Below, one piece after another: positions 23,626 through 34,881 of a stretch of 64,000 nucleotides of DNA. Position numbers and translations under genes: made by a program. Source of the stretch: Cynocephalus volans (taxonomy: Eukaryota > Chordata > Mammalia > Dermoptera > Cynocephalidae); NCBI RefSeq assembly GCF_027409185.1, contig NC_084478.1, forward strand, positions 85,233,624 to 85,297,623. Reading direction: 5' to 3'. How positions within the stretch are numbered: the stretch's first letter is position 1; each line of letters opens with the position of its first letter. The notes below the pieces were generated by a model that was not told the DNA's origin, did no database searches, and worked only from the letters and a program-made list of their open reading frames with translations.

Positions 23626-24339
23626 GTGAGAGAAGATTTAGAGAAGTGAAACAACTTGTCCAAGTGTACACAGACAAAACCAGGCCCCCAAATTCTAGCA
23701 TATTAAAATTATTTTGCTGTCTCTTAGTTCTTTGGAAATATGTAAACTATTCATGGTCCATGTGGCACATCTCTATAACTCAAGAATAGTAGCCCTTATT
23801 CTGACTGATATCACTTTACTAACACAGAGTTCCCTATTTTGTTTTCTTGTGAATGTATCAGCATTTCCCATTTGAAATAGAGGATTTTGAAGTACTTGGT
23901 ACATTAATCTGCCTGGTCTGAGGAAGGCATCCTTGGCACTAGACACTGAGATCCAGAGAGTAGAACAGAGCTCCTAGATCCTATTGGTCTAACCTGTGCT
24001 GAGTGTGGTGAAAGAAACTTTTAAACAAATTAAATATCCCTCTGAAACAAAATCCTGAAGCCAATGTTCTGGATGCCAAATTAAAGGCTTAGTGGGTATG
24101 TCAGGGGTCTTCCTGTTTTACAGTTGTCACTCACACAAGGATTTGTTTCCCTTTCATTCTGGTTCACATACTCCTCCACATCCCACAAACAGTTCTCATT
24201 TTAAAGCTTAGTTCAGTAGCGTTTACCTGAAAATTTGCTTACTGTGGTCTGGCAGACTGAAAAAATGAATTGGAGTTTAAATGTAATAGGCGGTATCTGA
24301 ATGGAGTGGAGTGAGAACTGGAGTAGAAGCTAGAAGACA

Positions 24340-24490
24340 TGGGAGCCCTCAGACATTTTTCCCCTCTCTGGGCCTTTGTTTTCCTGATTGTAAAGACATG
24401 GTGCTGGGCTACATGGTCTCTAAGACCCTTACCATCTCTAACATTCTATGATTCTATAAGCCCCCCCCCCCCCCCCACACACACTTAGGT
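24340..24490 (+). repeat. MIR-like relic followed by a poly-C run
   Basis: ctctctgggcctttgttttc and gggctacatggtctctaaga resemble a MIR; a run of about 16 C then a short CA repeat follow at 24462-24484. Confidence 0.5.
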
Positions 24491-27114
24491 ATTAGAATAT
24501 AAGTGGTGGGGAGGTTGTGTGGTAGAATTGGGGGGAGATAGTTTGGAGAAGGGGGAAAAAAATCACAGGCAGGCACTCTATTTGAGCTTTGCACATCCAG
24601 GAATAGTGTGTGCAAGATCTGGGAAGAGAAGGTGAAAAACTTGCTAAAAGGTTTGCTTTGCTAAGAAGGATAAGATCCAAGCAAGTCTGCATCACTAGAG
24701 CTTTTGAAGTCCAACCTCTCCACGCTGTGTTGAAAAGCACAAAAGTTGAGGATGAACTAACAAAACCTCGGATGGTTATGAACCTCGTTCCCCCTCCCCC
24801 ACTTTTCTTAAGTTTGGTTTTGTTTTCATTAAAATGTATTCAGCAGGCTAGACACAGGCTTCTACCTGCTTTGCTACTGGCATGTGAGACAAGCAGCTAC
24901 AGAAAAATATTATTATTTTAATCTTCTATTAGTTATTTTTCTTAGTTTTTGTCACACGATTTAACTATAAAACGTACACCTCAAAAATATTTCATGTTGT
25001 TACACAAGAGTTAACATAAACAAATATTGCCTCCTACTCACAATAAGCTTTATCCAGACCAGACAATTTAAACATTGTTCTAATTTGGCTTTACAATTAT
25101 TAACAATGGGAAATTACCATTTGCTTAAAAGCTGACTTCACAAAAGCTCATTTACATTTACCTTGATGTTTGTCACATCAACCAGGCAGCCAAGATACAA
25201 GAATCAGATCTTTAAACATGTTTTTTCATTTTTTGCAATGAGTTCCAAAGGCACTAAGAAATAACAGCTCTGAGAGTGCCTCTGGGCAAAAGATAAAGGA
25301 GGTTACAGCTAGTGGAAGTGGTAATTAGAGCCAATTACAACTTGACTTATATGCTTTGTCATTAAAATGCCTGTCAGACCTCTCATTTTTCTAAACAGAG
25401 GAAAAGAAAAGGTATAGCTTAGTGCGGTAGAGGGTTAGCCAAAGGGAAGGGATTTCTAATGCTGTTCACGAATTTACCCTGTAACCTTAGACAAACACAT
25501 TGCCTTTTGGCTTCAGACTGAGCTTTGCTCAGTTAATTCTGGGAGCCAAAAGGACTCAGTAAATCACCTGGTTCAGTCCTCTTCCTTCTAGCAGGTAAGG
25601 TATTATTATAGTCCCATTTTTTTCAAATGAGACACAAAAGACCCAGGGAATTTAATAAACTAGAATATGTCTTCTGCCTCCTAAGTGCAATGGACTTTAT
25701 TTTTGGTCTCACTTTTAACTTGTCATGAGAATAGAATTATTCTCCTTGCCTTTTTCACAGATATGTTGTATATAGGCGAACACGTAACCACAAAGCACTT
25801 TGAAAATACTGAAGGAAGCTTATAAATATAACATTACTAACAGAGATACTAGCACTTTGCTCAAGGAAAAGTAACAGGAATGAATTTAGCTCTTCGAAGA
25901 ATTGGCTTGAGGAAAGAAATGGAATTTACACTCAATGGGCCAATCTCAGTTTTTGCAAATAAGTGTAAATAAATAAGGAGTAACAAAAAATTGAGAAAGA
26001 GCAGAGATGCCACTAATGGACACACCATCGAGAGTAAACAAGAATAAGTGAAATTTTGTGTGTAAAATCAGAAATCTTGAATAAAGTCTGGCTTCTTGGG
26101 GGAACGGTAAAAGGAAATAACGGGTTTTTCTTATACCATTTTAAAAATTCACTATCCTATACAACCTGATTTTTTTCCTTTTGTCCTTAAAATTGTCTGT
26201 AGTCTGGTCAGTGCCTGAATTCATTATCTTCCTGTCTCTCATCTTTCATCACCTTGCATTTTAACCTATTCAAGTTACCCCCACCCAAATCACCATTTTT
26301 ACCTGCTACTTTGAACACGTCATCTGCCTCACAAACCCTTGTTATATTAAATTACTCATTCAGGATTTCAAGGCCCCCCCCCATCAATCCACTCCAATCT
26401 AGTCTATCTCTTTCCCAATCCTCTGCTTTTGTTCTTTTTCTTTCAATACTATTTCTCCTCATATACGCGAAAAAAATCCCATCCTTGCATCTGATAAGGC
26501 ATCTGTCTTCACCTTTCTTGAAAACCAATGAATATTTGATGTGGGGGCTATAGGGGAGAGGCTGGGTATATTTAATAGGTAGAAGTTTCTTATTAGTCAT
26601 CCGATATGTTTAGCTAAAGATTACAGCCAAGCTCCCTCCTCCCTTACATGTATCTTATCAGGGAAGGGAAGTAAGGTCAGAATGTTCAGGAGCAAAATGT
26701 GGAGGTGTTGCTGGGTAGATGGTTTGTGATGCATTCTGAGCATTAGAATACTAATACTAGACCTTCCTCTAGTATTTTAGGATTTGCCTCAGCCCTTCAT
26801 TCTTTCAGTTAAATTTGTATCCTTATTATCTTCAATAAAGGCCTTAATTTACATACTCTCTTCCTTGGCAAAGGTGTGTAATAGTAATCACTATCAGAAA
26901 GATCCCAAGAGTGAGGAAGAAGGGGACTCTCTTGAGCTGGCTTAGTAGGCACAATGGTGTCAGGAAGGGTTATTCCAAAGAGAGGGTGGCAGTATCTATT
27001 GCTATGGCAATGCATACCTTGGGGAGTAAAACTCTTGGGGATGGGGCATTGTCTCATTAGTAGATAAATTAGTGATGAGTTTGGTTACCTGGCAGATATT
27101 GAGCTTAGACAGTA
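24491..27114. other. Intergenic DNA before the ATRX 3' end, with a possible MIR at 25560-25690
   Basis: Apart from a weak MIR-like stretch I recognise no repeat, RNA gene or exon. This is the longest repeat-poor intergenic stretch in the window. Confidence 0.4.
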
Positions 27115-27134
27115 TATATTTTGGATTTTTAATT

Positions 27135-27140
27135 TTTATT
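27135..27140 (-). terminator. ATRX: ATRX distal polyadenylation signal (candidate)
   Basis: tttatt on the + strand is AATAAA on the gene strand (gtgaataaaaatt). It is the last signal before unrelated DNA. Confidence 0.6.
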
Positions 27141-27977
27141 CACTCCGTATAATAGCATATATAAAATGTTGCACAGATGGAAGCATTTCTGAAACTTGGT
27201 CACTCACTCCTTTGGGATTGGCTCAGATTATAGAATTGTGGGGAAAAAAATCAGTGGTGGAAAAACCTCCATTCTCTAAAGGTAGGTTTGACTGTGAGAT
27301 AAAAGTCACTTGAGACTGAGTCTGGTGAAACAAGGTGGGAAATAATCTGAAATTAATTTTTAGTGAAATAAACACATAAAAGGATTGACTTATTTACTGT
27401 TAAAAAAAAGTATCTACAGATAGCTTCACAACATGCTACCCTCAAAGGAAATGATGGTTATTGGGATAGGTAAGTAACTGCTTTTAAAATTTTGTTTGGG
27501 GCACATAAATATGGGTCTGATTTTATAATAACAGAAGAAAAATGGGCATAACTAAGGAAAGACCATAAAATATTCAGCTTTTTTGGAGGCCAGGAAATAA
27601 GGTTCCCATCTACCTGCTATGGTAGCTTTCGTATCAAATGTGGGTTGGTAGCCCCACTTGACTTAAATGAGTGATACAGCTGTTGGGAAGCAGGAAATGG
27701 AGGTGGATCACACACAGACAACCAAAACTAACACAAACACACATAGGCTTCCTGGTATGTAAATTCTTTTTGAGGTTAGAGATCTCCTTTTACAGAATTT
27801 AGTATATAACAAATTCAAAAACCAAACTTCTTGTCTTCCCAATATTAAATAACTAAATAAGCAAAAGAACCACCATTAAATAGCACATGAAAAGCTATAC
27901 ATTTTCTATGAAACAATATGTGCACAGATTTTCAAAGTTGTGAAAATGCAATAAACAGCACAACACATTTTGGTCAC

Positions 27978-27983
27978 TTTATT
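27978..27983 (-). terminator. ATRX: ATRX proximal polyadenylation signal (candidate)
   Basis: AATAAA on the gene strand followed by gtgaccaaaatgtgttgtgc, a GT-rich downstream element. Likely a second site rather than the only one. Confidence 0.5.
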
Positions 27984-30588
27984 AAATGACATTAAATAGT
28001 TTAAGTTTCAACTACTAAACAGCACTTTGAATGGTGAAAACACAAATAGTATATTGTCATACTTGAATGCTTTTCTTTAAAAACACAATTCCAGTCCTTA
28101 TATATATTACAAAACAGCCTTAAAGGAAGAAATGACATCTTTTCTACAGTACTTAAGATACTCAATACAGAACCGAAAAGCAGTCTAACAGAAACAAAGG
28201 CAAGTCTTCACAGCTGTATGATTTCAGCAGCCAAAGCTGGATGATGGACTGAAACATTACTATACAACTGGGACAAAACATATACAATATCACAATACTA
28301 AGCAAAAACGCTTTACACCCAAAGAAATAAAACAGGTTACAAAATGTGGAGAATTTAGCAGGCAAAACTGTATTACAAGCAACATCTTAAATCGTCATTT
28401 TTAAGCCATTGCAACTATTGAAAACATCTAAAACAAATATAAAAATGAGCCTTTTAGTATCTTATTGATGTGATTTTCTGTCTTTAAATATTTGTTAAAG
28501 CATGATGTTATACTCAAAGTACATATTACGTAGCTAAAATGTCAAGTGAGAAGAGTGTATGCAAAGTGGTCCAAGTTTTATTCCAAATTATCTGATTTCC
28601 AATTAATCCTTCTAAGTATTATTCTTTAAGTTATAATTTCATCCAAGGTGGAACAGGTTTAGAAGGTTGCCTAAAATTTTCACATCTATGTCTTTGAGTA
28701 AATAAATTAGACCATGTTGAAAATTCCCAGGTCTAGTAAATCAGGTTTAAAGTATTCCGGACTTACACAAATACCAACTGATAACAGTTGGCCAGAGTGT
28801 ACTGCCTTCAAATATTTATCTCTTAAACCTTGTCTTTTTAATTTCTTCTAAAGTAAACACACATCTGACCCCCACGCAGTTAAATAAATTTGGTTATATG
28901 GCTGGCACAAAGCGCAAATATACAGAATTTATCAGTGACATCTCACCATGGGAAAAGCTGGCAGGGGGGTGGGTGGATCCAGCAAACCTCACCAATTTTG
29001 TATCACAAACCTAGTGCTCTTGGATGTTTTACCACTAACTCTTCCAAGATAAAACATGGAAATTTCTTAATCATCCACACAACTCAAACAGTTTTAGCTA
29101 ATGTTAAATTCATCCTAATCCAGTGATACTTAGAGTAAATCCTTCACCCAGCTTTCTTTTTCTGGAATTCTTTAGCTGTTTCCACTACCTGTTACATCAC
29201 CACCTCAAAAATGGGTCCACCATGTTGAGTTGACTCCCATAGCCAAAAACAATCTTTTTCTTTAAGAAACACAAGCAACCAAATTGTACATGAATAAAAT
29301 TATAGGTAATTTTTATAGACCTGGATTAAGAAAAAATAAAATGTAATGATTTTCTAGTAAAACCTCATAAAAGGGTATTAGATAAATTAATTTTGATCAG
29401 AAAATTGCCTCAGAGATCTAAACTGAGGAAAAAAAAAACCAACTCTGAAACAATTTAAGAAAATGTAAGGAAACTGGAGGAAAAGAACATGATAATGAGA
29501 GAAAAGAAGAGCATAGAAGCCAGTGATCCTTATCTTTAAGAGGAATTATTTCACAATACTGACAGTACTGGGAACTGTTAAAGCACATTCCTCATGTGAA
29601 CTTAAAGTCAGCAATGGTTCTGCCATTTTGATGTTATTTATAAAACAGGGTGTGAACCTAACCACCACAACTTCATTGTTAACCTCCTAAAATGCTAGAA
29701 CTTGATTTTCTTAGTCCACATCCCACTGCCAGCAACAGGATGAAGCACTAGCACTGGCACCACGCAGTCAAGAGATGTGCTTTATATTAGTGCCAGGAGA
29801 GAGAAAATTCATGTGTGAAAGATAATCCACAACCCTGAAATTTTATAATTATTTCAGCACATATAACTGAAAATGAAAAATGGCAGAAAGACTAAAGAAG
29901 AAAAAGGAATTCTCTTCTTAGGCTGTACTTAAGGCTGTTTATACAATGCTAAGATAACTGCAAGACTCCTCCAACTTTAGAGCAGTAGTATTTAAGAATA
30001 TTGCACACAATTCTGTGTCAATGATAACCCTTAGTTTCTAAATTTCAATCACAGACATGATATAGCAGGAGCCAAGTTTCAGACTTCAGTGAAAAGAACA
30101 TTAAAACCATTTCAATCACTTTAATCAAGAAATGGATTAAGTATAAAAAAGTATTTCATAACTTGAGGAATCAACTCTAAGAACTCAGCTGTGTGTTTTT
30201 ATATGTAAAGAACGAATATATAAATCTTTATTCTTTCCTAAATTTATTAATTTTATGACAATTTTATGGTTGCTAAAAGCAGGCATAAAAATTTAGAGAG
30301 GAAATCTGTGGAGCTGTTACTGTTATGGAAGGACTTGTTTTCACTGAAAACAATTTGAAATATCTTCTGTACTCATTGTGTGTAAGAAGATTCTAGGCAA
30401 CATCACTGACAAACGTCAGAGAGAAATGATATGCCCTATTTAAAAAAAAAAATTAAAACTAATATGGAAGATTGGCATTTAAGGGGACCAAACTATTTAT
30501 ACAGTTGAGTTCTGTTAAGTCATTGATTCCTAAAAAAATAAAAGATCTTTCTATGATTTTAACAATCCTTTAAGCTTTTAGTGCAAAA

Positions 30589-30867
30589 TCACATTGATTT
30601 CCCTTGGGAAGGTCCAGGATTTTTGCTTCTCATTGGGGGTGGTGCACGCTGTAACGGAGGTGGCTGCATACCACCAGCCACTGACTGATACATTCCTCTC
30701 ATATCAATCTGCTGGTAGTTGGAAGGATTCATGATTAAATTTGGAGGCTTTGGCATCATGAGGTGACCCAGTGTTGCTTGTTGATAAGTCATTTGTTGCT
30801 GTTGCTGCTGATTGTACTGCTGCTGGAGCCTTCTGTTCATAAGTATTCGCTGAACACAGCTGATTAA
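30589..30867 (-). CDS. ATRX: ATRX last coding exon (C terminus)
   Basis: Final coding exon of ATRX, the X-linked SWI/SNF-type ATPase that, with DAXX, deposits histone H3.3 at telomeres and pericentric heterochromatin in the nucleus. Acceptor ctctatag; the exon opens in phase 0 with LISCVQRILMNRRLQQQYNQ, followed by a glutamine-rich run, YQQATLGHLMMPKPPNLIMN, and a proline-rich tail ending PMRSKNPGPSQGKSM, then stop. 92 residues. The Gln run (QQQYNQQQQQQ) is part of the known Q-rich end of ATRX, here unexpanded. The segment is probably unstructured. It lies outside the helicase core and is highly conserved with my memory of human ATRX. The long 3'UTR follows. The CAG/CTG codons of the Q run form a short interrupted triplet repeat. 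Confidence 0.97.
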   Translation of the reverse strand, partial: LISCVQRILMNRRLQQQYNQQQQQQMTYQQATLGHLMMPKPPNLIMNPSNYQQIDMRGMYQSVAGGMQPPPLQRAPPPMRSKNPGPSQGKSM

Positions 30868-31890
30868 CTATAGAGAGAAAGGGAGTTGTTACAAGTGCAC
30901 AACCTGTCTCAAAGAGGCAAGTATCAAGTTTTGAGTTAAAATCAATTTGTTAAGGAGGTACCATACCAAAAGGAAAACACATTATTGTTATCACCATTAC
31001 TAATTTTATGGCATTCACAGGACCATTACTGAAGAAACCAGTTAGTAACACCATTTAGGGCTAAATTCTCTTAATGACTTGACTATTGTATTGCAAGCAG
31101 CATTTAGGTGAGTTGCCATAGTAACCTGTCCTGCACTGTGATTAGTCTCAAGTATTAGTTACAGCACTTTTTGTCAAGTCTCCTTTCTTTGTCATTCTTT
31201 TGAATATTTCACACGATGACAGACAAATAAACATTTTAGTGACAAACACCAAATGGAAAAGCACTTGCAGTAGGAATAATTCCTACCTGGAATGTCTCAA
31301 GTTTCCTAAGATAATTTAAAACCACATAATTCTGTGGTGCTTTCTAAGTAAAATTCATGCCACAGAAATTGACTCCCTGGTGTCAAGAAGTGACATTTCC
31401 CAGTTTAAGGTAGATAGCTGGCAAACGACTGTGCTGGGAAAGATGATCAAGGATCCTGGAATATGCTAGCCTCTTAAAGAATTATATAATTTAGTAGGAA
31501 CTTGTGATATATATCATCCATAGCTCTTTTTATTCTCAAATTAAATATATTGAAAAGTATACTTCTTTTTAGAAGTTGTTTAAAAATGACAAATGTGATA
31601 AAAGTCTGGCAAAAATTTCTATTTAGATGTCCAGAATATACAAAAAATAAAATTATATGGAATAGATCCTATATAAACTTCAAGGAGACCCATTTGGAAG
31701 CTGTTGCTGCTTTGTAACAAAAGATATCTTTACTTGACATTACTAAGTTTTTGACAAAATTTCTTCCAGAATAATCAATGACCATCCATCCCTCCTATGG
31801 AGGGATGGCTATCGACATAGACGTCATACAAACCCATTCTTATAAATTCAAGAAAATTAAACATAACCTAGAGATGGTCAGAATTCTTAC
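30868..31890 (-). other. ATRX: ATRX intron before the last exon
   Basis: A 1,023-bp GT-AG intron (donor gtaagaatt, acceptor ctctatag). No repeat recognised; it holds a perfect 10-bp-arm palindrome at 31786-31808. Confidence 0.9.
31786..31808. repeat. Perfect short inverted repeat (10-bp arms, 3-base loop)
   Basis: ccatccctcc - tat - ggagggatgg. It lies 83 bp downstream of the donor of the penultimate ATRX exon and would form a stable RNA hairpin in the pre-mRNA. Confidence 0.85.
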
Positions 31891-32019
31891 CATCTGTTGT
31901 TTTGTCAATACATCATTGTAGATTGCTTCTCTTCGTTTAACATCAAGCTCCTGGCTGGCTTGTCTACTTAATGCTAACGCCTGTACTTGGGCCTCTGAGA
32001 GATTCATGTTTTCTTTCCA
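31891..32019 (-). CDS. ATRX: ATRX penultimate coding exon
   Basis: A 129-bp exon of 43 codons, phase 0 at both ends, acceptor cttttag and donor gtaaga. It reads WKENMNLSEAQVQALALSRQ and then ASQELDVKRREAIYNDVLTK QQM, an alpha-helical charged segment between the helicase domain and the Q-rich C terminus of ATRX. No catalytic motif lies here; deletion studies place partner-binding functions in the C-terminal third in general, but I cannot assign one to this exon. The frame joins cleanly to LISCVQ in the next exon. Confidence 0.97.
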
Positions 32020-32739
32020 CTAAAAGAAAAATTTTCTATTTACTCATTATTACTGTACAATTGAGGAAAAATAATTAAGGTACCTAAAGATATTCAGGAT
32101 TTTACAGGTTTTCCCCCCTTTTCTTTATTCTTTTCTAAAGAAAACAGTGATATAAAAGCAGGGTACTGGGGCCGACCCTGTGGCTCACTCAGGAGAGTGC
32201 GGCACTGGGAGCGCAGTGGCGCTCCCTCGGCGGGTTCGGATCCTATATAGGGATGGCCGGTGCGCTCACTGGCTGAGTGCGGTGCGGGGAACACCAAGCC
32301 AAGGGTTGCAATCCCCTTACCGGTCACAAAAACGACAAAAAAAAAAAAAAAAGCAGGGTACTAAGTTGTCCATTGCTATGCATGGGTTGGCTATCTCTGG
32401 AATGAAACAACTATTTGGATTTAATTTGTGCAATTAGCAATTAAAATATGTTTATGTAAACAATGCATACATTTCTATGTTTGACTGATTTCTCAATTCT
32501 TAGATTTTATCCATTTTTCTTTTGTACCAACATCTGTGTAAAATTGCTGGATTACAGTGTGGCACTATTACCCAGTTTACCAGTATTTTACTATTGCGAA
32601 TCAAGTTATAAGAATTATATTCTTTTCCCCACACAAGTAGTGAAGCAAAACAATGATTAAAAATTAAAACAAACAGTGGTGGGGTGGGAGAGAGGACACA
32701 CACTGGATGTTGGAATAAAACAACTGCCAATTAGCTTAC
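32020..32739 (-). other. ATRX: ATRX intron with an antisense CYN SINE
   Basis: A 720-bp intron (donor gtaagc, acceptor cttttag). Contains the SINE at 32168-32348, about 150 bp upstream of the next exon's acceptor. Confidence 0.9.
32168..32348 (+). mobile_element. CYN SINE dimer with a GC-rich first half, antisense to ATRX
   Basis: First half gccgaccctgtggctcactc... with gcgctccctcggcgggttcg, second half gaacaccaagccaagggttg, then accggtcacaaaaacgac and A tail. Perfect 14-bp TSD aaaagcagggtact (32154-32167 and 32349-32362). Confidence 0.92.
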
Positions 32740-32835
32740 TACAGCTGAAATTATATCTTCAAGAGGCTGAATCCTGACTGCTGTCACACTGTTTGTTGCT
32801 TCCACAACCTTCTCTCTTCCTTGATTAATGAGGTC
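32740..32835 (-). CDS. ATRX: ATRX coding exon (third from last)
   Basis: A 96-bp exon, 32 codons, phase 0/0: DLINQGREKVVEATNSVTAV RIQPLEDIISAV. Acceptor ttctag, donor gtaagc. It belongs to the helical linker C-terminal to the SNF2 helicase core of ATRX. No catalytic residues. The translation matches ATRX without gaps as far as I can recall, and the frame is continuous with both neighbouring exons. Confidence 0.96.
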
Positions 32836-33581
32836 CTAGAAGAACGCAAGAAATAAGCTATATAAAGGGCAGAAAAACACCATAGTTTTAAAGTATAAAG
32901 ATCCTTTCTCTTGCCAATTTATAGCACTTGGTTTTAAAACTCTAAATGATTAAAGAGAATAGCAAAATTCAGCATCAATGTCAAAAGGGTCTTATTAGTA
33001 AGATAAAAGTTTGGGTTTTATTGCATCCATAATTCAATAATTTAAATGAATCCATAAGCACATTTTAAAAAGGAAACCAAAGATTCAATAGTCATTAAAT
33101 TATTGGTATAATAAAACCCAACCTTTCCTATTTAATTCATAATTGACTCTAGTTTTAAATCACTTATTTCACAATACTGGGCATTATCATATATTTAATG
33201 TTACAGCTACACTGCATTAGAATATAAGTTAATGTGTGTTATTTATCTTACTTTTAACATTAAGCAAGTAATTTGTTTATTACAAATATTTTATGACCGA
33301 AGAAAGTGCTATTTCGCTAGCTAGTCAGCTGCCCTATTGTTCCTTAATTAAAATAATTCAAACTACATTAATTCAAGGACTGATTCCCCTGAGCTCTGAA
33401 CAAACCACAGTTTACTATGTTGGTTCAAAAAGGTCAACAAATAAAAGAAAAACTTATTGGTTTATTCAGAGGTAACTTTTTGGAGGATGTGATGATATTC
33501 CTGCATAGGGAACCCTCAACAACAAAGCACTTGAAATTGCCTTTAATTTATGTTAAACTACTTTTGTACTTCACACCTTAC
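32836..33581 (-). other. ATRX: ATRX intron, no repeat recognised
   Basis: 746 bp, donor gtaagg, acceptor ttctag. AT-rich; nothing else recognised. Confidence 0.85.
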
Positions 33582-33707
33582 CTCCAGCTGTTGATTACTC
33601 ATTGCTGACAGGGCTCCCAAATTGAAAGGAATATAAGGAGTTTGAGAGTTGAAACTGACAGGGGGTAAATTGGTCCCAGTTGGTATGTTGAAACGCATGG
33701 TCAGTCC
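33582..33707 (-). CDS. ATRX: ATRX coding exon (fourth from last)
   Basis: A 126-bp exon of 42 codons, phase 0/0, acceptor tttttag and donor gtaagg. It reads GLTMRFNIPTGTNLPPVSFN and then SQTPYIPFNLGALSAMSNQQ LE, a proline- and asparagine-rich stretch of the ATRX C-terminal region that looks flexible and probably mediates contacts rather than catalysis. Unambiguous ATRX by sequence; no break. Confidence 0.96.
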
Positions 33708-34731
33708 CTAAAAACAAAAAATTATGTACTTTTCACATTGTGATTTAAAACTTGAAATTCTACATCACCTACTGGTTTAGAAAAGAATCCACATTCTCAG
33801 ATCTAGGAAATTATTAACACTTTTCCACACACAAACAAAATACCCTTTTCACCCGAAACAAGATCTTATTACACAGAAAGCTTTAACCCCTAAAGGTGTA
33901 TTCTTTTCTTCTGATAATTCTCACAGAATGGGGCAACTCAGAGAATTCTGATGAGACTCCTAACATCGCATTAACATTAAAGAAGTTTGGTACAATGAGT
34001 TAGGAGTTTAAAAAGGTTTCAGGTATTAGGATAAGGTTTCTCATGCGCAGGCACATTTTTGCTCAAGTAGGTTGGTGTTTAAAACAGACATGGAATTATT
34101 TTAAATAAAGTTGCTGCTGAAGATTGGCATTAATGTCCAATAATGAATATTTTTGTGTTCTGATATCCTGCCGAATTTAGACTTCACGATAAACATGCTA
34201 AAGTAACATTTATTCCCACCTCCAAATTCTAAGCTCCTATATATTTGTTACTACAATGTGTGTGATAATGGGAGTTAAGTGATGCCAAATATATAGTTTC
34301 CCACTCATCTCTCAATTCAGCAAGTGCTAAGCAGAAATGGGATTACTTCTCTTTTTTTTTTTTTTTTTTTTGGTCTTTTTCGTGACCGGCACTCAGCCAG
34401 TGAGCGCACTGGCCATTCCTACATGGGATCCGAACCCGCGGCGGGAGCGTCGCCGCGCTCCCAGCGCAGCACTCTACCAAGTGCGCCACGGGCTCGGCCC
34501 GGGGTTACTTCTCTTTAAGTGTAAAATATTATTTTCTTTTCTTCTCTCCTCTCCTCCCACTCTACCACCAAAGGTAACTAAAGCCTATAAACAGATTCTC
34601 ATAACTGGGGAGTCTCTTCCTAAAGATACATTATATTATTACCTGTTTCAAATGTGACCCCTTTTCTTCCTCACTCTCTTCCAAATGACTAACATAAAAA
34701 CAAAACCCAAAAAGCATTTTCAATGAAATAC
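33708..34731 (-). other. ATRX: ATRX intron with a sense CYN SINE
   Basis: 1,024 bp. Its donor gtattt departs from the GTRAGT consensus. Contains the SINE at 34351-34500; otherwise nothing recognised. Confidence 0.88.
34351..34500 (-). mobile_element. CYN SINE, GC-rich type, sense to ATRX
   Basis: Long T run, ggtctttttcgtgaccggca... to cgccacgggctcggccc. Flanks ggattacttctcttt and gggttacttctcttt are the TSD with one change. Confidence 0.9.
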
Positions 34732-34881
34732 CTTCTTCTCTGCTTCATACTCAGCCCAAGCTGCCTTTCTTTCTTCTTCAGTCAATTCTTCTTCTTCTTT
34801 GTGGTCCAAAAGAGAATCATGTTCATGATATCCTACAATGTGTTCTTTATGTATTTGAAGAAGTTCTGCAAGTATGGTGTC
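34732..34881 (-). CDS. ATRX: ATRX coding exon (fifth from last)
   Basis: A 150-bp exon, 50 codons, phase 0/0: DTILAELLQIHKEHIVGYHE, HDSLLDHKEEEELTEEERKA, AWAEYEAEKK. The highly acidic EEEELTEEER run is a hallmark of the ATRX segment after the helicase core; it should form a charged helix. Acceptor aaatag. The donor AAG|gtattt is weak, lacking A at +4 and G at +5. I chose this boundary because it joins EAEKK to GLTMRF in frame, as in ATRX. Confidence 0.95.

Larger units (their letters stand above)
27115..30588 (-). other. ATRX: ATRX 3'UTR
   Basis: About 3.4 kb of AT-rich DNA, free of CYN SINEs and L1, directly after the ATRX stop. The distal end is placed at an antisense AATAAA (27135-27140); the text around 27120-27230 also matches my memory of the end of the human ATRX mRNA. 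A second AATAAA at 27978-27983 could give a shorter 3'UTR. The lack of repeats over 3.4 kb is what a transcribed, constrained UTR would show. Confidence 0.75.

Noticed and set aside
30778..30840. Expanded CAG/polyglutamine tract at the ATRX C terminus
   Set aside because: The tract is short and interrupted and matches the usual ATRX Q-rich end.
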